The notes under the pieces were generated by a model. That model made no database searches. It was not told the DNA's origin and saw nothing but the letters and a program-made list of their open reading frames with translations. From an uncultured Kiloniellaceae bacterium (lineage in GTDB: Bacteria > Pseudomonadota > Alphaproteobacteria > Kiloniellales > Kiloniellaceae): a stretch of 64,000 nucleotides of DNA. Positions 1 to 8,702 of the stretch are shown here, piece after piece. A program made the position numbers and the translations under genes. The stretch is from contig CANLSF010000001.1 of the NCBI GenBank assembly GCA_947493695.1, positions 558,001 through 622,000 on the forward strand. Direction: 5' to 3'. Numbering within the stretch: the stretch's first letter is position 1; each line of letters begins with the position of its first letter.

Positions 1-2
1 TT

Positions 3-983
3 GAATTTTTCAGCATCGCATCGGGTTTTCTCGGCGGGCTCTTCGTCGATCCCTTTATCGCCTTTGTCGATCGCCCGGACAAACTGATCCAGATTGTCTC
101 GCAGGGCCTGAGTGCCGGCATCATGTACTCGCTGGTGGCGCTCGGTTTCGTGGTTATTTTCAAGGCCTCGGGCGTGTTCAATTTCGCCCAGGGCATCATG
201 GTCGTGTTCGCGGGCCTGACGGTGGTCAGCCTGATCGAAATCGGCGTGCCCGCGATCTTCGCGATACTCCTGGCCATCGTCGTCATGGGTGCGATGGCGG
301 TTGCGATCGAGCGGGTCGTGCTGAGACCGCTGGTCAATCAGCCCGGCATCATTCTCTTTATGGCGACCATCGGACTGGCCTTCTTTCTCGAGGGTTTTGG
401 CCAGACCATCTTCGGCGCCGATCCCAAGCCCGTGCCGATCGACGCGCTGGGAATTCCCGACGACAAGTTCAGAGTTCTGGGTGATTTCTTCCGCAAACCC
501 GTGCGGATTTATCAGCTCGATCTGACAGCGCTGATCGCTGGTGGTCTCATGGTGGCTGCGATCATTCTGTTCCTGAATCGCACCAAGATCGGCCGCGCCC
601 TGCGGGCTGTTGCGGATGACAATCAGGCCGCGCTTTCTGTCGGTATTCCCCTGCCCTTCATCTGGGTCGTGGTCTGGACGCTGTCAGGGCTGGTCGCGAT
701 CTTCGCCGGTGTTATGTGGGGCGCGCAGAGTCAGGCCGGGTTCTCCCTGGCAGTGATTGCGCTGAAAGCCCTTCCGGTTCTGATTCTGGGCGGCTTTACC
801 TCAGTGCCGGGTGCGATTCTCGGCGGCATCATCATCGGTGTGACTGAAAAGCTGGCAGAGTTCTATTGGCGCGGTGTCCTGGGAGACGGCGTCGAACAAT
901 GGATCGGTTATGTGATCGCGCTGATCATTCTGCTCTTCCGTCCACAAGGCCTCTTTGGCGAAAAAATCATCGAAAGGGTGTAG
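3..983 (+). CDS. livH: Branched-chain amino acid-type ABC importer, LivH-like permease (5' end outside window)
   Basis: Inner-membrane permease that would form the translocation pore together with the LivM-type protein encoded next. The reading frame is open to the left edge with no stop, so the gene begins outside the window. An ATG at 123 is probably internal, because the residues just before it (KLIQIVSQGLSAGIMYS) already match the start of the conserved LivH core. Visible family features are the YSLVALGFVVIFKASGVFNF segment, hydrophobic helices throughout, and the cytoplasmic loop RALRAVADDNQAALSVGI that contacts the ATPase. The stop is 6 nt before livM. A LivG-type ATPase is not visible and presumably lies upstream. 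The substrate cannot be read from sequence: these cassettes carry branched-chain amino acids, amides, urea or aromatic acids. Confidence 0.9.
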   Translation, partial: EFFSIASGFLGGLFVDPFIAFVDRPDKLIQIVSQGLSAGIMYSLVALGFVVIFKASGVFNFAQGIMVVFAGLTVVSLIEIGVPAIFAILLAIVVMGAMAVAIERVVLRPLVNQPGIILFMATIGLAFFLEGFGQTIFGADPKPVPIDALGIPDDKFRVLGDFFRKPVRIYQLDLTALIAGGLMVAAIILFLNRTKIGRALRAVADDNQAALSVGIPLPFIWVVVWTLSGLVAIFAGVMWGAQSQAGFSLAVIALKALPVLILGGFTSVPGAILGGIIIGVTEKLAEFYWRGVLGDGVEQWIGYVIALIILLFRPQGLFGEKIIERV

Positions 984-989
984 TGAACG

Positions 990-2060
990 ATGCTTTATCG
1001 CGAAGCTGGCCAGTTTAAGACTAATTACGTTGCCGATCAGGCGATCTTCCCGATCCGCCAGGACAGAATCGGCATGGCGATCGTGCTGCTCTTTGCATGG
1101 GTGATCATCCCCGCGTTTGGGACCGATTACTTCCTCGAGATCATCATGATCAACTTCCTGTTTTTCTCGCTGGCAGCGATCGGCCTGAATATCCTGACTG
1201 GGTATACCGGACTGATCTCGCTGGGAACCGGCGGCTTTATGGCCGTGGGTGCAGTCGCAAGTTACAAACTGGCGGTGATCTTCCCTGACCTGAACATCAT
1301 TCTGGTCTTCCTGCTTTCCGGCCTGATTGCGGCGGCTGTCGGCATTGTCTTCGGTCTACCCAGCCTGCGGATCAAGGGCTTCTATCTGGCGGTCGCGACC
1401 CTGGCGGCGCAGTTCTTCCTGGACTGGCTGTTCCTGCGGTTTGACTGGTTCACCAACTCCAGTACCGCGATCGAAGGTGTGCCCAAAACACTCTTCGGCT
1501 TTCTGGTCACCGGCCCCGACGCATCGCCTTTTGCCAAGTATTACGTTGCCCTGGGTTTCGTGACCGTCTTTGCACTGATCGCCAAGAACCTTGTGCGCTC
1601 GGCCATCGGCCGGGCCTGGATGGCGATCCGGGATATGGATATCGCCGCGGAGATCATCGGGATCCGGCCCTTGCCGACCAAACTGCTCGCCTTTGCGATC
1701 AGCGCCTTCTACAGCGGTGTTGCCGGAAGCCTGATGCTGTTCCTCTTTTACGATAGCGCCGAGCCGGACCTTTTCGACATCAACCTGTCGTTCAAGGTTC
1801 TCTTCATGGTGATCATCGGTGGCCTGGGAAGTATCCTGGGGTCATTCATGGGCGCCGCCTTCATCGTCATGATACCGATCCTTCTGACCCTCGCACCCGA
1901 TCTGCTCGGGTTACCGATTTCATCGGATCTGGCGAAGCATCTGGAGTTCATGATTTTCGGCGCATTGATCATTTTCTTCCTGATCGTCGAGCCCAATGGG
2001 CTGGCCCGCTTGTGGCAGATTACCAAGGAAAAACTGCGCCTCTGGCCCTTCCCTTACTGA
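990..2060 (+). CDS. livM: Branched-chain amino acid-type ABC importer, LivM-like permease
   Basis: Second inner-membrane permease of the importer, 356 aa, within the usual LivM length. It has a short cytoplasmic N-terminus of about 25 residues, the conserved AIGLNILTGYTGLISLGTGG segment near residues 65-85, and the ATPase-contact loop RAWMAIRDMDIAAEIIGI. The C-terminal half has several membrane helices ending in IIFFLIVEPNGLARLW, the typical LivM end. It starts 6 nt after livH and the two are certainly co-transcribed. A 142-nt gap follows before the binding-protein gene. Family assignment is firm; the transported compound is unknown. Confidence 0.9.
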   Translation: MLYREAGQFKTNYVADQAIFPIRQDRIGMAIVLLFAWVIIPAFGTDYFLEIIMINFLFFSLAAIGLNILTGYTGLISLGTGGFMAVGAVASYKLAVIFPDLNIILVFLLSGLIAAAVGIVFGLPSLRIKGFYLAVATLAAQFFLDWLFLRFDWFTNSSTAIEGVPKTLFGFLVTGPDASPFAKYYVALGFVTVFALIAKNLVRSAIGRAWMAIRDMDIAAEIIGIRPLPTKLLAFAISAFYSGVAGSLMLFLFYDSAEPDLFDINLSFKVLFMVIIGGLGSILGSFMGAAFIVMIPILLTLAPDLLGLPISSDLAKHLEFMIFGALIIFFLIVEPNGLARLWQITKEKLRLWPFPY

Positions 2061-2202
2061 TTTGACGAGAGAGAAGAAACACGTGCAACTGGCGCTTATT
2101 CAGAATTAGGGTTTCAATAGCGACGAGAGATCCACTGTACTTCAAGGGACGGAAGAGCCTGAATACAATCAACGAGATAAAACTGAACTGGGAGAATCAA
2201 AG

Positions 2203-3528
2203 ATGACAGTCAAACGTTTCACCCTTGCCGCGGCTGTCGCGGCAGTGGCCGGGACCACGGCCCTGGGGGGGTTCCTGACAACGGCGCATGCCGAAGATGG
2301 AATCTACGTTCCTTTGCTCACATACCGCACGGGCGCTTTTGCGGATAGTGGCACACCCATCGCCAACGGCATGTCGGATTACTTCGCACTTCTCAACAAG
2401 CGCGACGGCGGCATCAACGGCGTCAAGCTGGTGGTCGAAGAATGCGAAACCGGCTATAAAACCGATGTCGGTGTCGAGTGCTACGAGCGCACCAAAACCA
2501 AGGGCGCGGTTGTCTACAACCCCTACAGCACCGGCATCACCAACGCGATTATCCCGAAGACCAACGGCGATAAAATTCCGGTTCTCTCCATGGGTTACGG
2601 CCTGACACCAGCCGCCGACGGTAACGTCTTCCCATGGGTCTTCAACCTGCCCACGACCTACTGGAGCCAGGCTTCGGTCTTCGTCAAATATGTTGGTGAC
2701 CAGGAAGGCGGACTGGACAAGCTGAAAGGCAAGACCATCGGCCTGATCCACCTGGATCACCCTTATGGCAAAGAACCGATCCCGACCCTCGAAGCCCTCG
2801 CTGAGACCCACGGTTTCGACTTCGTCACCTATCCGGTGCCGCCAAAGACCATGCAGGACCAGCGTTCGACCTGGGAAAAGATCGATTCGGATGAGCCTGA
2901 CTGGCTCTTCATGTGGGGTTGGGGCGCAATGAACCCGACTGCTGTTAAAGGTGCCGTCGACGTCGACTTCCCGATGGATAGGTTCATCGGTGTCTGGTGG
3001 TCGGGCAACGAGTCCGACGTTCGCGACGCAGGCAAGAAGGCAACCGGTTATCTGGCCGGTGATTTCCACGGCGTTGGCGACGGCTGGCCGGTGTTCGACG
3101 CGCTCCGTGAGCACGTCATCGGCAAGGACGGCTCGCAGACCCCTGAAAGCATGGTCGGTGAGACGCTCTACAACCGCGGTCTCTTCAATGCCGTTGTTGT
3201 CGGTGAAGCAATCCGCACCGCAATGGGCAAATACGGCGATCGTCCGATCACCGGCGAAGAAATGCGCTGGGGCCTTGAGAACATCGTTCTCGACAAAGCA
3301 CGCCTCGACGCTCTCGGCCTGGCCGGCTTCACCAACCCGATCAACGTCACCTGCGCGGATCACGAGGGCAGCCACCCTGTGTATCTGAAGAAGTGGGATG
3401 GCGATAAGTGGGAGAAATCCACCGATTGGATCGAGCCCATGAAGGACGTCGTTCGTCCGCTGATCGAAGAAGAAGCAGCGAAGATTGCTGCCGAGCGTGG
3501 TCTCGCGACCAACGCCTGCAGCTCCTAA
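2203..3528 (+). CDS. Periplasmic substrate-binding protein of the Liv-type ABC importer
   Basis: Secreted ligand-binding lipid-independent receptor, 441 aa. Residues 1-30 form a Sec signal peptide (basic MTVKR, Ala-rich core, cleavage after TAHA). The mature part begins EDGIYVPLLTYRTGAF and has the periplasmic-binding-protein fold of the LivK/urea-binding group (NGMSDYFALLNKRDGGINGV is the characteristic first-lobe helix). The ATG is preceded by GGGAGAATCAAAG, a good ribosome binding site. The protein is longer than LivK (about 370 aa) and resembles the long variants encoded with acyl-CoA ligases. The ligase at the end of this operon hints at an aromatic or fatty acid ligand, which is inference. 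A strong stem-loop follows the gene. Confidence 0.88.
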   Translation: MTVKRFTLAAAVAAVAGTTALGGFLTTAHAEDGIYVPLLTYRTGAFADSGTPIANGMSDYFALLNKRDGGINGVKLVVEECETGYKTDVGVECYERTKTKGAVVYNPYSTGITNAIIPKTNGDKIPVLSMGYGLTPAADGNVFPWVFNLPTTYWSQASVFVKYVGDQEGGLDKLKGKTIGLIHLDHPYGKEPIPTLEALAETHGFDFVTYPVPPKTMQDQRSTWEKIDSDEPDWLFMWGWGAMNPTAVKGAVDVDFPMDRFIGVWWSGNESDVRDAGKKATGYLAGDFHGVGDGWPVFDALREHVIGKDGSQTPESMVGETLYNRGLFNAVVVGEAIRTAMGKYGDRPITGEEMRWGLENIVLDKARLDALGLAGFTNPINVTCADHEGSHPVYLKKWDGDKWEKSTDWIEPMKDVVRPLIEEEAAKIAAERGLATNACSS

Positions 3529-3542
3529 GAGTAGTGTTGATC

Positions 3543-3568
3543 GCCCTTGGCCCTTCCGGGTCAAGGGC
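3543..3568 (+). other. Intra-operon stem-loop after binding-protein gene
   Basis: Arms GCCCTTGGCCC (3543-3553) and GGGTCAAGGGC (3558-3568) pair over 11 bp with one G-U wobble and a TTCC loop. A pyrimidine-rich stretch follows but no clean T-run, and the LivF gene starts 41 nt later. It may protect the upstream mRNA from 3' decay or partly terminate, so that the binding protein is made in excess. Confidence 0.6.
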
Positions 3569-3609
3569 GTGATTCCTTCTCTTGTTCTATGATTTAAAGG
3601 CAGTTTCCA

Positions 3610-4449
3610 ATGCAAGCAGACGCCACTCCAACCCAGGCCAGCGAGAAGAACATTCTGCTGTCGGTGAACAATATTGAAGTGATTTACGATCACGTCATCC
3701 TGGTGTTGAAAGGCGTGTCGCTGGAAGTGCCCGATGGGGGCATCATTGCCCTGCTCGGCGCCAACGGTGCCGGGAAGACCACGACCCTGAAGGCGATCTC
3801 GAATCTGCTGCGGGCCGAGCGCGGCGAAGTGACCAAGGGTACGATCCACTTCGAGGGAAACCAGGTCGACCGGCTGACGCCCAACGATCTGGTTAAACAG
3901 GGCGTCGTCCAGGTCATGGAAGGCCGCCACTGCTTCGAACATCTGACCATCGAGGACAATCTTCTGACCGGCGCCTACACCCGTAAGGACGGGCGCACGG
4001 CGGTTCAGAATGACCTTGAGATGGTCTACAATTATTTCCCGCGTCTGCGTGAGCGCCGCACCAGTCAGGCCGGCTACACCTCCGGCGGCGAACAGCAGAT
4101 GTGCGCAATCGGCCGGGCGCTGATGAGCCGTCCGAAAATGATCCTGCTGGACGAACCCTCCATGGGTCTTGCGCCGCAGCTGGTCGAAGAAATCTTCGAG
4201 ATCGTGAAGAAGCTGAACGAAACCGAAGGCGTGTCCTTCCTGCTGGCCGAACAGAACACCAACGTGGCCCTGCGTTACGCGGATTACGGCTACATCCTGG
4301 AGAACGGACGCGTCGTGCTGGACGGCGAAGCCGCCACGCTGCGCGACAACGAAGACGTCAAGGAGTTCTACCTGGGCGTTTCCGGTGCAGGCCGTAAGTC
4401 CTTCCGGGATGTAAAGCACTACAAGCGGCGTAAACGCTGGCTCGCCTGA
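3610..4449 (+). CDS. livF: Liv-type ABC importer ATP-binding protein (LivF-like)
   Basis: Cytoplasmic ATPase that powers the importer, 279 aa. Walker A is GANGAGKT, the signature region is TSGGEQQM, Walker B is MILLDEPSMGLAP, and the switch histidine position reads AEQNTNVAL as in LivF proteins, which carry AEQN rather than a histidine. The C-terminus has an additional basic tail (RDVKHYKRRKRWLA) about 25 residues beyond standard LivF. I recall this tail from LivF proteins encoded beside phenylacetate-CoA-ligase-like genes, which agrees with the next gene. Only one of the two ATPases expected for a Liv system is in the window. Confidence 0.9.
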   Translation: MQADATPTQASEKNILLSVNNIEVIYDHVILVLKGVSLEVPDGGIIALLGANGAGKTTTLKAISNLLRAERGEVTKGTIHFEGNQVDRLTPNDLVKQGVVQVMEGRHCFEHLTIEDNLLTGAYTRKDGRTAVQNDLEMVYNYFPRLRERRTSQAGYTSGGEQQMCAIGRALMSRPKMILLDEPSMGLAPQLVEEIFEIVKKLNETEGVSFLLAEQNTNVALRYADYGYILENGRVVLDGEAATLRDNEDVKEFYLGVSGAGRKSFRDVKHYKRRKRWLA

Positions 4450-4507
4450 TTCTTCGCGTCGCGCTTCCCGCGTTTCACGGCCCCAAAATCTCTCTCTAGG
4501 TATAAGG

Positions 4508-5788
4508 ATGAGGCGCATGACCGCGTCAGGCAGCAGCAATTTCGACGAACTGGAAACCCGCAGCGCCGATGCCCGGCAGGCTTCGATTGCGGCTGCCCTT
4601 CCGGCGCAGATCGCCCTGGCGAAAGACAAGTCGGCAGCCTACGCGGAGCTGCTGTCGGACGTCGCGCCTGAGGACGTTATCGACATGGCTGCGCTCAGCG
4701 GTCTGCCGGTCACCCGCAAAAGCGCGCTGATCGAACTCCAGAAAAAGAACCCGCCCTTCGGGGGCTTCCCGGCTGTCACACCCGGTTCCATGGCCCATAT
4801 CTTTGCCTCACCCGGTCCGATCTATGAGTTCGAGACCGCACGGCAGGATTTCTGGGGCACGGCCCGCGCCTTTTTCGCCGCCGGTTTCCGGCCTGGAGAC
4901 GTCATCCACAATTCCTTTGCCTATCACCTGACCCCCGGCGGCTGGATCTTCGACGGTGGCGCACGTGCCCTGGGCTGCGCGGTGATCCCTGCCGGGGTCG
5001 GCAATACGGAGTTACAGGTCGAAAGCATCGCCCATCTGCGTCCGACCGGCTACGGCGGGACACCCGATTACCTGAAGGTCATTCTGGATAAAGCCCAGGA
5101 CATGAAGGCCGACTGCAGCTCAATCACCCGGGCTCTGGTTTCGGGTGGCGCACTCTTCCCCTCCCTGCGTCAGGAATATGCAGAGCGCGGTATTGCCGTG
5201 CAGCAGTGCTACGCGACCGCAGATCTTGGTTTGATTTCCTATGAGAGCCGTACCGGCGACGGTGCTCTGGTCGAAGGCATGCTGGTCAGCGAGAGCGTGC
5301 TATTGGAAATCGTGCGCCCGGGAACCGGCGATCCGGTCCCCGAGGGCGAAGTCGGCGAGGTCGTGGTCACGACGCTCAATCCCGACTATCCCCTGGTCCG
5401 CTTTGCAACAGGTGATCTCTCGGCAATCCTGTCCGGTGTCAGCCCCTGTGGCCGCACCAATATCCGGATCAAGGGCTGGATGGGCCGCGCCGATCAGACC
5501 ACCAAGATCAAAGGGATGTTCGTGCACCCGGAACAGCTCGACCGTGTCGTCAAAGCCCACCCGGAGATTCAGCGCGCGCGCATCGTGGTCACCCGTGAAG
5601 GCGAGAGCGATGCCATGACCGTAATTTGTGAGAGTGAAACCCGGGACGAAAATCTGGCGGGCGCAATCGCCGAATCGGTTCAGACTTTCTGCAAGCTGCG
5701 CGGCAAGGTCGTCCTGCAGGCACCCGGCGAACTACCTAATGACGGCAAGGTCATCGACGACCAGCGAGACTTCGAAGGCGCGGCCTGA
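4508..5788 (+). CDS. Phenylacetate-CoA ligase-like AMP-forming ligase
   Basis: Cytoplasmic member of the PaaK/adenylate-forming family, 426 aa, a normal length for PaaK. Such enzymes activate aryl or acyl acids to CoA thioesters with ATP. Visible features are the FASPGPIYEFE segment in the nucleotide-binding region, the AYHLTPGGWIFDGG stretch, a GYGGTPDYLK region, LVRFATGDLS (the conserved hinge aspartate area), and a C-terminal lysine in NDGKVIDD. Two starts are possible, 4508 and an ATG at 4517; AAGGATGAGG lies just upstream of the second. Its position at the end of a Liv-type importer operon suggests it traps the imported acid as its CoA ester. The substrate is not deducible. Confidence 0.8.
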   Translation: MRRMTASGSSNFDELETRSADARQASIAAALPAQIALAKDKSAAYAELLSDVAPEDVIDMAALSGLPVTRKSALIELQKKNPPFGGFPAVTPGSMAHIFASPGPIYEFETARQDFWGTARAFFAAGFRPGDVIHNSFAYHLTPGGWIFDGGARALGCAVIPAGVGNTELQVESIAHLRPTGYGGTPDYLKVILDKAQDMKADCSSITRALVSGGALFPSLRQEYAERGIAVQQCYATADLGLISYESRTGDGALVEGMLVSESVLLEIVRPGTGDPVPEGEVGEVVVTTLNPDYPLVRFATGDLSAILSGVSPCGRTNIRIKGWMGRADQTTKIKGMFVHPEQLDRVVKAHPEIQRARIVVTREGESDAMTVICESETRDENLAGAIAESVQTFCKLRGKVVLQAPGELPNDGKVIDDQRDFEGAA

Positions 5789-6171
5789 CGGACGCACGTA
5801 CAGCGGAAAATCCCTGCAAAAACCGGGGGTCGCAGAAATCATCTTTTCGCCACAATTGCGACTCAGTCCGAACGTATTCGAAACTTAGCTTAACAGTCAC
5901 GGAGAACTTCCCCTCTCTGACTGAGGCAGCCAGCTTGTCTCGTGAGTTACCCTTAACGCTGGATACCGAACGGCTGCCGGTCCCCGACCCCGGCGGCCGT
6001 TCATCCTTTCCGGCCCTATGTCCTCTTTCTCTCGCGCCTGCGCCATCAGCTGATCGAGTGCCTGTCGAAAACGCCGCAGCGGCAATCATTGGCGCGTCTG
6101 TAGCGATCTGTTATATCGAGTCCTGAGTTTCAGTAAGATCGATTGCATTCAGCCGGAATCACGTCACCGAT
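5789..6171. other. 383-bp intergenic region before ccmA
   Basis: No supportable gene. Short open frames exist on both strands but show no recognisable protein features or good ribosome binding sites. It separates the importer operon from the ccm operon and contains one strong stem-loop (5969-6001). A ccmA promoter must lie in the right half; no convincing -35/-10 pair was identified. Confidence 0.5.
5969..6001. other. Stem-loop, possible end of importer operon
   Basis: Arms AACGGCTGCCGG (5969-5980) and CCGGCGGCCGTT (5990-6001) pair over 12 bp with one wobble and a 9-nt loop. No T-run follows on either strand, so this is not a textbook intrinsic terminator. It lies about 180 nt after the ligase gene. 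Confidence 0.45.
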
Positions 6172-6843
6172 ATGCCCGCGTTCGAAGGACAAAACCTTGC
6201 CTGCACTCGAGCGGGCAGACGCATTTTTGCTGCGCTGGAATTTACAGTGCCAGAAGGTGGCGCTCTGATCCTGCTCGGCGCGAACGGCAGCGGCAAATCG
6301 AGCCTGCTTCGAATGCTGGCCGGTCTGCTGGCCCCTGCGGGCGGCGCGCTGCACTGGGACGGTAAAGCCGTCGAGGACGACCCCGAGGCCTTCCAGGACA
6401 ACATCTGTTACATCGGTCACGGCAACGCCATCAAAGCGGTGTTGACGGTTCATGAAAACCTCGCCTTCTGGTCAAAGCTTTATCCCCCCACAGCGTCAGA
6501 GGGTCTTGAGGAGCTGCTGGATCGTGCCCTGGAGACATTTTCCCTGACCAGCCTGCGCGACGTGCCGGGACGGCAGCTTTCATCGGGACAGTCCAGACGC
6601 CTGGCGCTGGCCAGACTGGTGACCAGTCCCGCACGCATCTGGTTGCTGGACGAACCCTCTGTCGGTCTGGACGACGTCTCGCTGAAGCGTCTGGAGACGG
6701 CAATAGCCGAACAACGCGCGGAAGGTGGAATAGTAATCGCCGCCACACATACGCCTTTGGATATCCCCGACGCCGGGCTCTTACAGCTGCAAAATTTTGC
6801 ACCGCCGGCCTTTGATCCGGAAATGCTGGAGAACAGCTGGTAA
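6172..6843 (+). CDS. ccmA: Cytochrome c biogenesis ABC ATPase CcmA
   Basis: ATPase of the CcmABCD complex, which releases haem-loaded CcmE from CcmC during System I cytochrome c maturation at the inner membrane. 223 aa, typical for CcmA. Walker A is GANGSGKS, the signature is LSSGQSRRLALAR (the SxGQ form typical of CcmA), and Walker B is IWLLDEPSVGLD. The switch histidine lies in AATHTPLD. First gene of the ccm operon; its stop codon overlaps the ccmB start by one base (TAATG), indicating translational coupling. Confidence 0.96.
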   Translation: MPAFEGQNLACTRAGRRIFAALEFTVPEGGALILLGANGSGKSSLLRMLAGLLAPAGGALHWDGKAVEDDPEAFQDNICYIGHGNAIKAVLTVHENLAFWSKLYPPTASEGLEELLDRALETFSLTSLRDVPGRQLSSGQSRRLALARLVTSPARIWLLDEPSVGLDDVSLKRLETAIAEQRAEGGIVIAATHTPLDIPDAGLLQLQNFAPPAFDPEMLENSW

Positions 6844-7505
6844 TGGGTACAGGCAGCATCATAGCCAGAGACCTGAAGCTCGCCCTCAGACAGCGTTCAG
6901 ATGCGGCCATGATCGTGCTTTTCTTCGTTCTGACCGCGGCGCTTTTTCCCTTTGGTGTCGGCCCTGAGGCGAACCAGCTGGCCACCATTGCCCCCGGGGT
7001 GATCTGGGTAACGGCGCTGCTTGCCGTGCTGCTGTCGCTGGAAAGGCTGTTTCTCGCCGACTACGAGGATGGCAGCCTGGAATTGATGGCCTTATCTCCC
7101 GTACCGCTCGAATTCACGGTGCTGGCCAAGGTCCTGGCACACTGGATGACAACCGGCCTGCCCTTGATCGCAGCCGCGCCGCTGATCGCGATCCTGTTCA
7201 ATATGCCGGTGGATGCGCTGCCGGTCCTCGCACTCGCCATGCTGCTGGGCACACCGACCCTGAGCCTGATCGGAGCTATTGGCGCGGCCCTGACCCTCGG
7301 GGCGCGGCGCGGTGGCGTTCTGGTGCCTCTTTTGGTTCTCCCGCTTTACATACCAACCCTGATTTTCGGTGTTTCAGCCGTCGATGCAGCACTCTTGGGC
7401 TTTCCGGTGCGCCCGCATTTACTGCTGCTCGCAGGAATTTTACTGATTTCGCTCGTTGTCTCGCCCCTGGCTGGCGCTGCGGCCTTGCGGCAGGCGAACG
7501 AGTGA
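6843..7505 (+). CDS. ccmB: Cytochrome c biogenesis membrane protein CcmB
   Basis: Membrane subunit of the CcmABCD haem-handling complex, 220 aa, the standard length, with about six hydrophobic segments. Recognisable CcmB sequences are the first cytoplasmic segment RDLKLALRQRSDA, the first helix with LTAALFPFGVGPE, and the LFLADYEDGSLELMALSP loop. The C-terminus SPLAGAAALRQANE is also characteristic. It overlaps ccmA by one base. It is followed by an unusually long 326-nt gap before ccmC. Confidence 0.96.
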   Translation: MGTGSIIARDLKLALRQRSDAAMIVLFFVLTAALFPFGVGPEANQLATIAPGVIWVTALLAVLLSLERLFLADYEDGSLELMALSPVPLEFTVLAKVLAHWMTTGLPLIAAAPLIAILFNMPVDALPVLALAMLLGTPTLSLIGAIGAALTLGARRGGVLVPLLVLPLYIPTLIFGVSAVDAALLGFPVRPHLLLLAGILLISLVVSPLAGAAALRQANE

Positions 7506-7831
7506 CTAGTCTGTTTGAACAGGAGTTCGTTTGAAGACTCACGGTTTATGATGGTGGTCTTGGCATTGGGAGTGGAGCAATGCCGCATGAATCCGCAAGA
7601 CGTCACGACAGCGGATATTAGGGCGGTCGATACAAAACTGCGCAAATGGCGTAAGCTTGGCGGCAGCGCTGCGTGGCCTGTGGGCCGCGCCGGATTGATC
7701 ACGCGTCCAAAAAACAGGACTGAAATTGATCGAGATCATCGTAAATCATGACGTCTCAACCTAGGTTTATGTCATGACTGGTTGGTACGTGCGGCAATTC
7801 GCGGCTGACGCTTTTAAGGGGCTGGTAGGCC
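7506..7831. other. 326-bp gap inside the ccm operon (ccmB-ccmC)
   Basis: No supportable gene. A short plus-strand frame with a TTG start around 7515-7751 has no recognisable features. A weak inverted repeat CATGAC ... GTCATG occurs around 7747-7776, just upstream of ccmC. The gap could hold a second promoter for ccmC-I, but no clear promoter was identified. Confidence 0.45.
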
Positions 7832-8560
7832 ATGATACTTGATTATTTTGCCAATCCAGCCCGTTTTCTGAGGCTGGCCAACGCAGTACTGCCGTGGTGC
7901 GTGAGCGCCACGGTCATCCTGCTCGGCGTTGGTCTTTACATGGCACTGTTTGTCGCCCCTGCCGATTATCAGCAGGGCGAGAGCGTACGCATTATGTACG
8001 TGCATGTGCCTGCCGCCTGGATGGCAATGTTCGTCTATACCAACATCGCGATCGCCAGCGCACTCTCGTTGATCTGGCGCCACCCTCTGGCTGATCTGGC
8101 TGCGAGCGCGTCGGCGCCGATCGGCGCGGCCTTTACCTTCCTGGCCCTGGTGACCGGCTCACTTTGGGGTAAACCCATGTGGGGCACCTGGTGGGTCTGG
8201 GATGCACGGCTGACCTCGGTCCTGATTCTCTTCTTCCTCTATCTGGGCCACATGGCCATCACATGGGCCTTCGACAACCCGGCCCGCGGCGCCAAATCGG
8301 CTGCAGTATTGGCCTTGGTGGGCTTCGTGAACGTGCCGATTATCAAGTTTTCCGTCGACTGGTGGAACACCCTGCATCAGCCGGCCAGCGTGTTCCGGGC
8401 AGGCGGCCCGACGATCCACCCGGATATGCTCTGGCCGCTTCTCATCATGGGGTTGGGTTATAGCTTGTTTTACATCACCTTACTGTTGTTACGGATCAAG
8501 AGTGAACTGTTAGGGGCGCGCTTGCGCACCCTGGATAGCTTGCGTCAAGATGCCGCGTAA
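7832..8560 (+). CDS. ccmC: Haem-handling protein CcmC
   Basis: Inner-membrane protein that binds haem in a WWD domain and loads it covalently on CcmE. 242 aa with six predicted helices. The tryptophan-rich signature WGTWWVWDARLTS lies in the second periplasmic loop, and conserved periplasmic histidines sit in YVHVPAAW and NTLHQPAS. The ATG follows AAGGGGCTGGTAGG. The gene ends 142 nt before ccmD, again an unusually wide spacing for this operon. Confidence 0.96.
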   Translation: MILDYFANPARFLRLANAVLPWCVSATVILLGVGLYMALFVAPADYQQGESVRIMYVHVPAAWMAMFVYTNIAIASALSLIWRHPLADLAASASAPIGAAFTFLALVTGSLWGKPMWGTWWVWDARLTSVLILFFLYLGHMAITWAFDNPARGAKSAAVLALVGFVNVPIIKFSVDWWNTLHQPASVFRAGGPTIHPDMLWPLLIMGLGYSLFYITLLLLRIKSELLGARLRTLDSLRQDAA

Positions 8561-8702
8561 ACAATAGGTGAACGCGTAGGATTGCAGCCTGACTTCCGGG
8601 CGCGGAATACCTACATTCCAGAGATTAGGAGGACCCCGACAAAGATCGGTGCAACCTCTTGGGGAAATACGCTTTTCAGACTTAGGGCGGCAGATATAAC
8701 CA

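Noticed and set aside
2197-4629. 810-codon open frame on the minus strand across the binding-protein and livF genes
   Set aside because: It lies antisense to two clearly recognised genes, has no protein-family features, and such frames are expected from the codon bias of high-GC DNA.
7515-7751. Possible 78-codon gene between ccmB and ccmC
   Set aside because: TTG start, no ribosome binding site and no recognisable protein pattern; kept only as part of the intergenic description.
8628-8699. AGGAGG followed by a 16-codon GTG frame between ccmC and ccmD
   Set aside because: The GTG at 8649 is too far from the AGGAGG for normal initiation, and the peptide has no recognisable feature.
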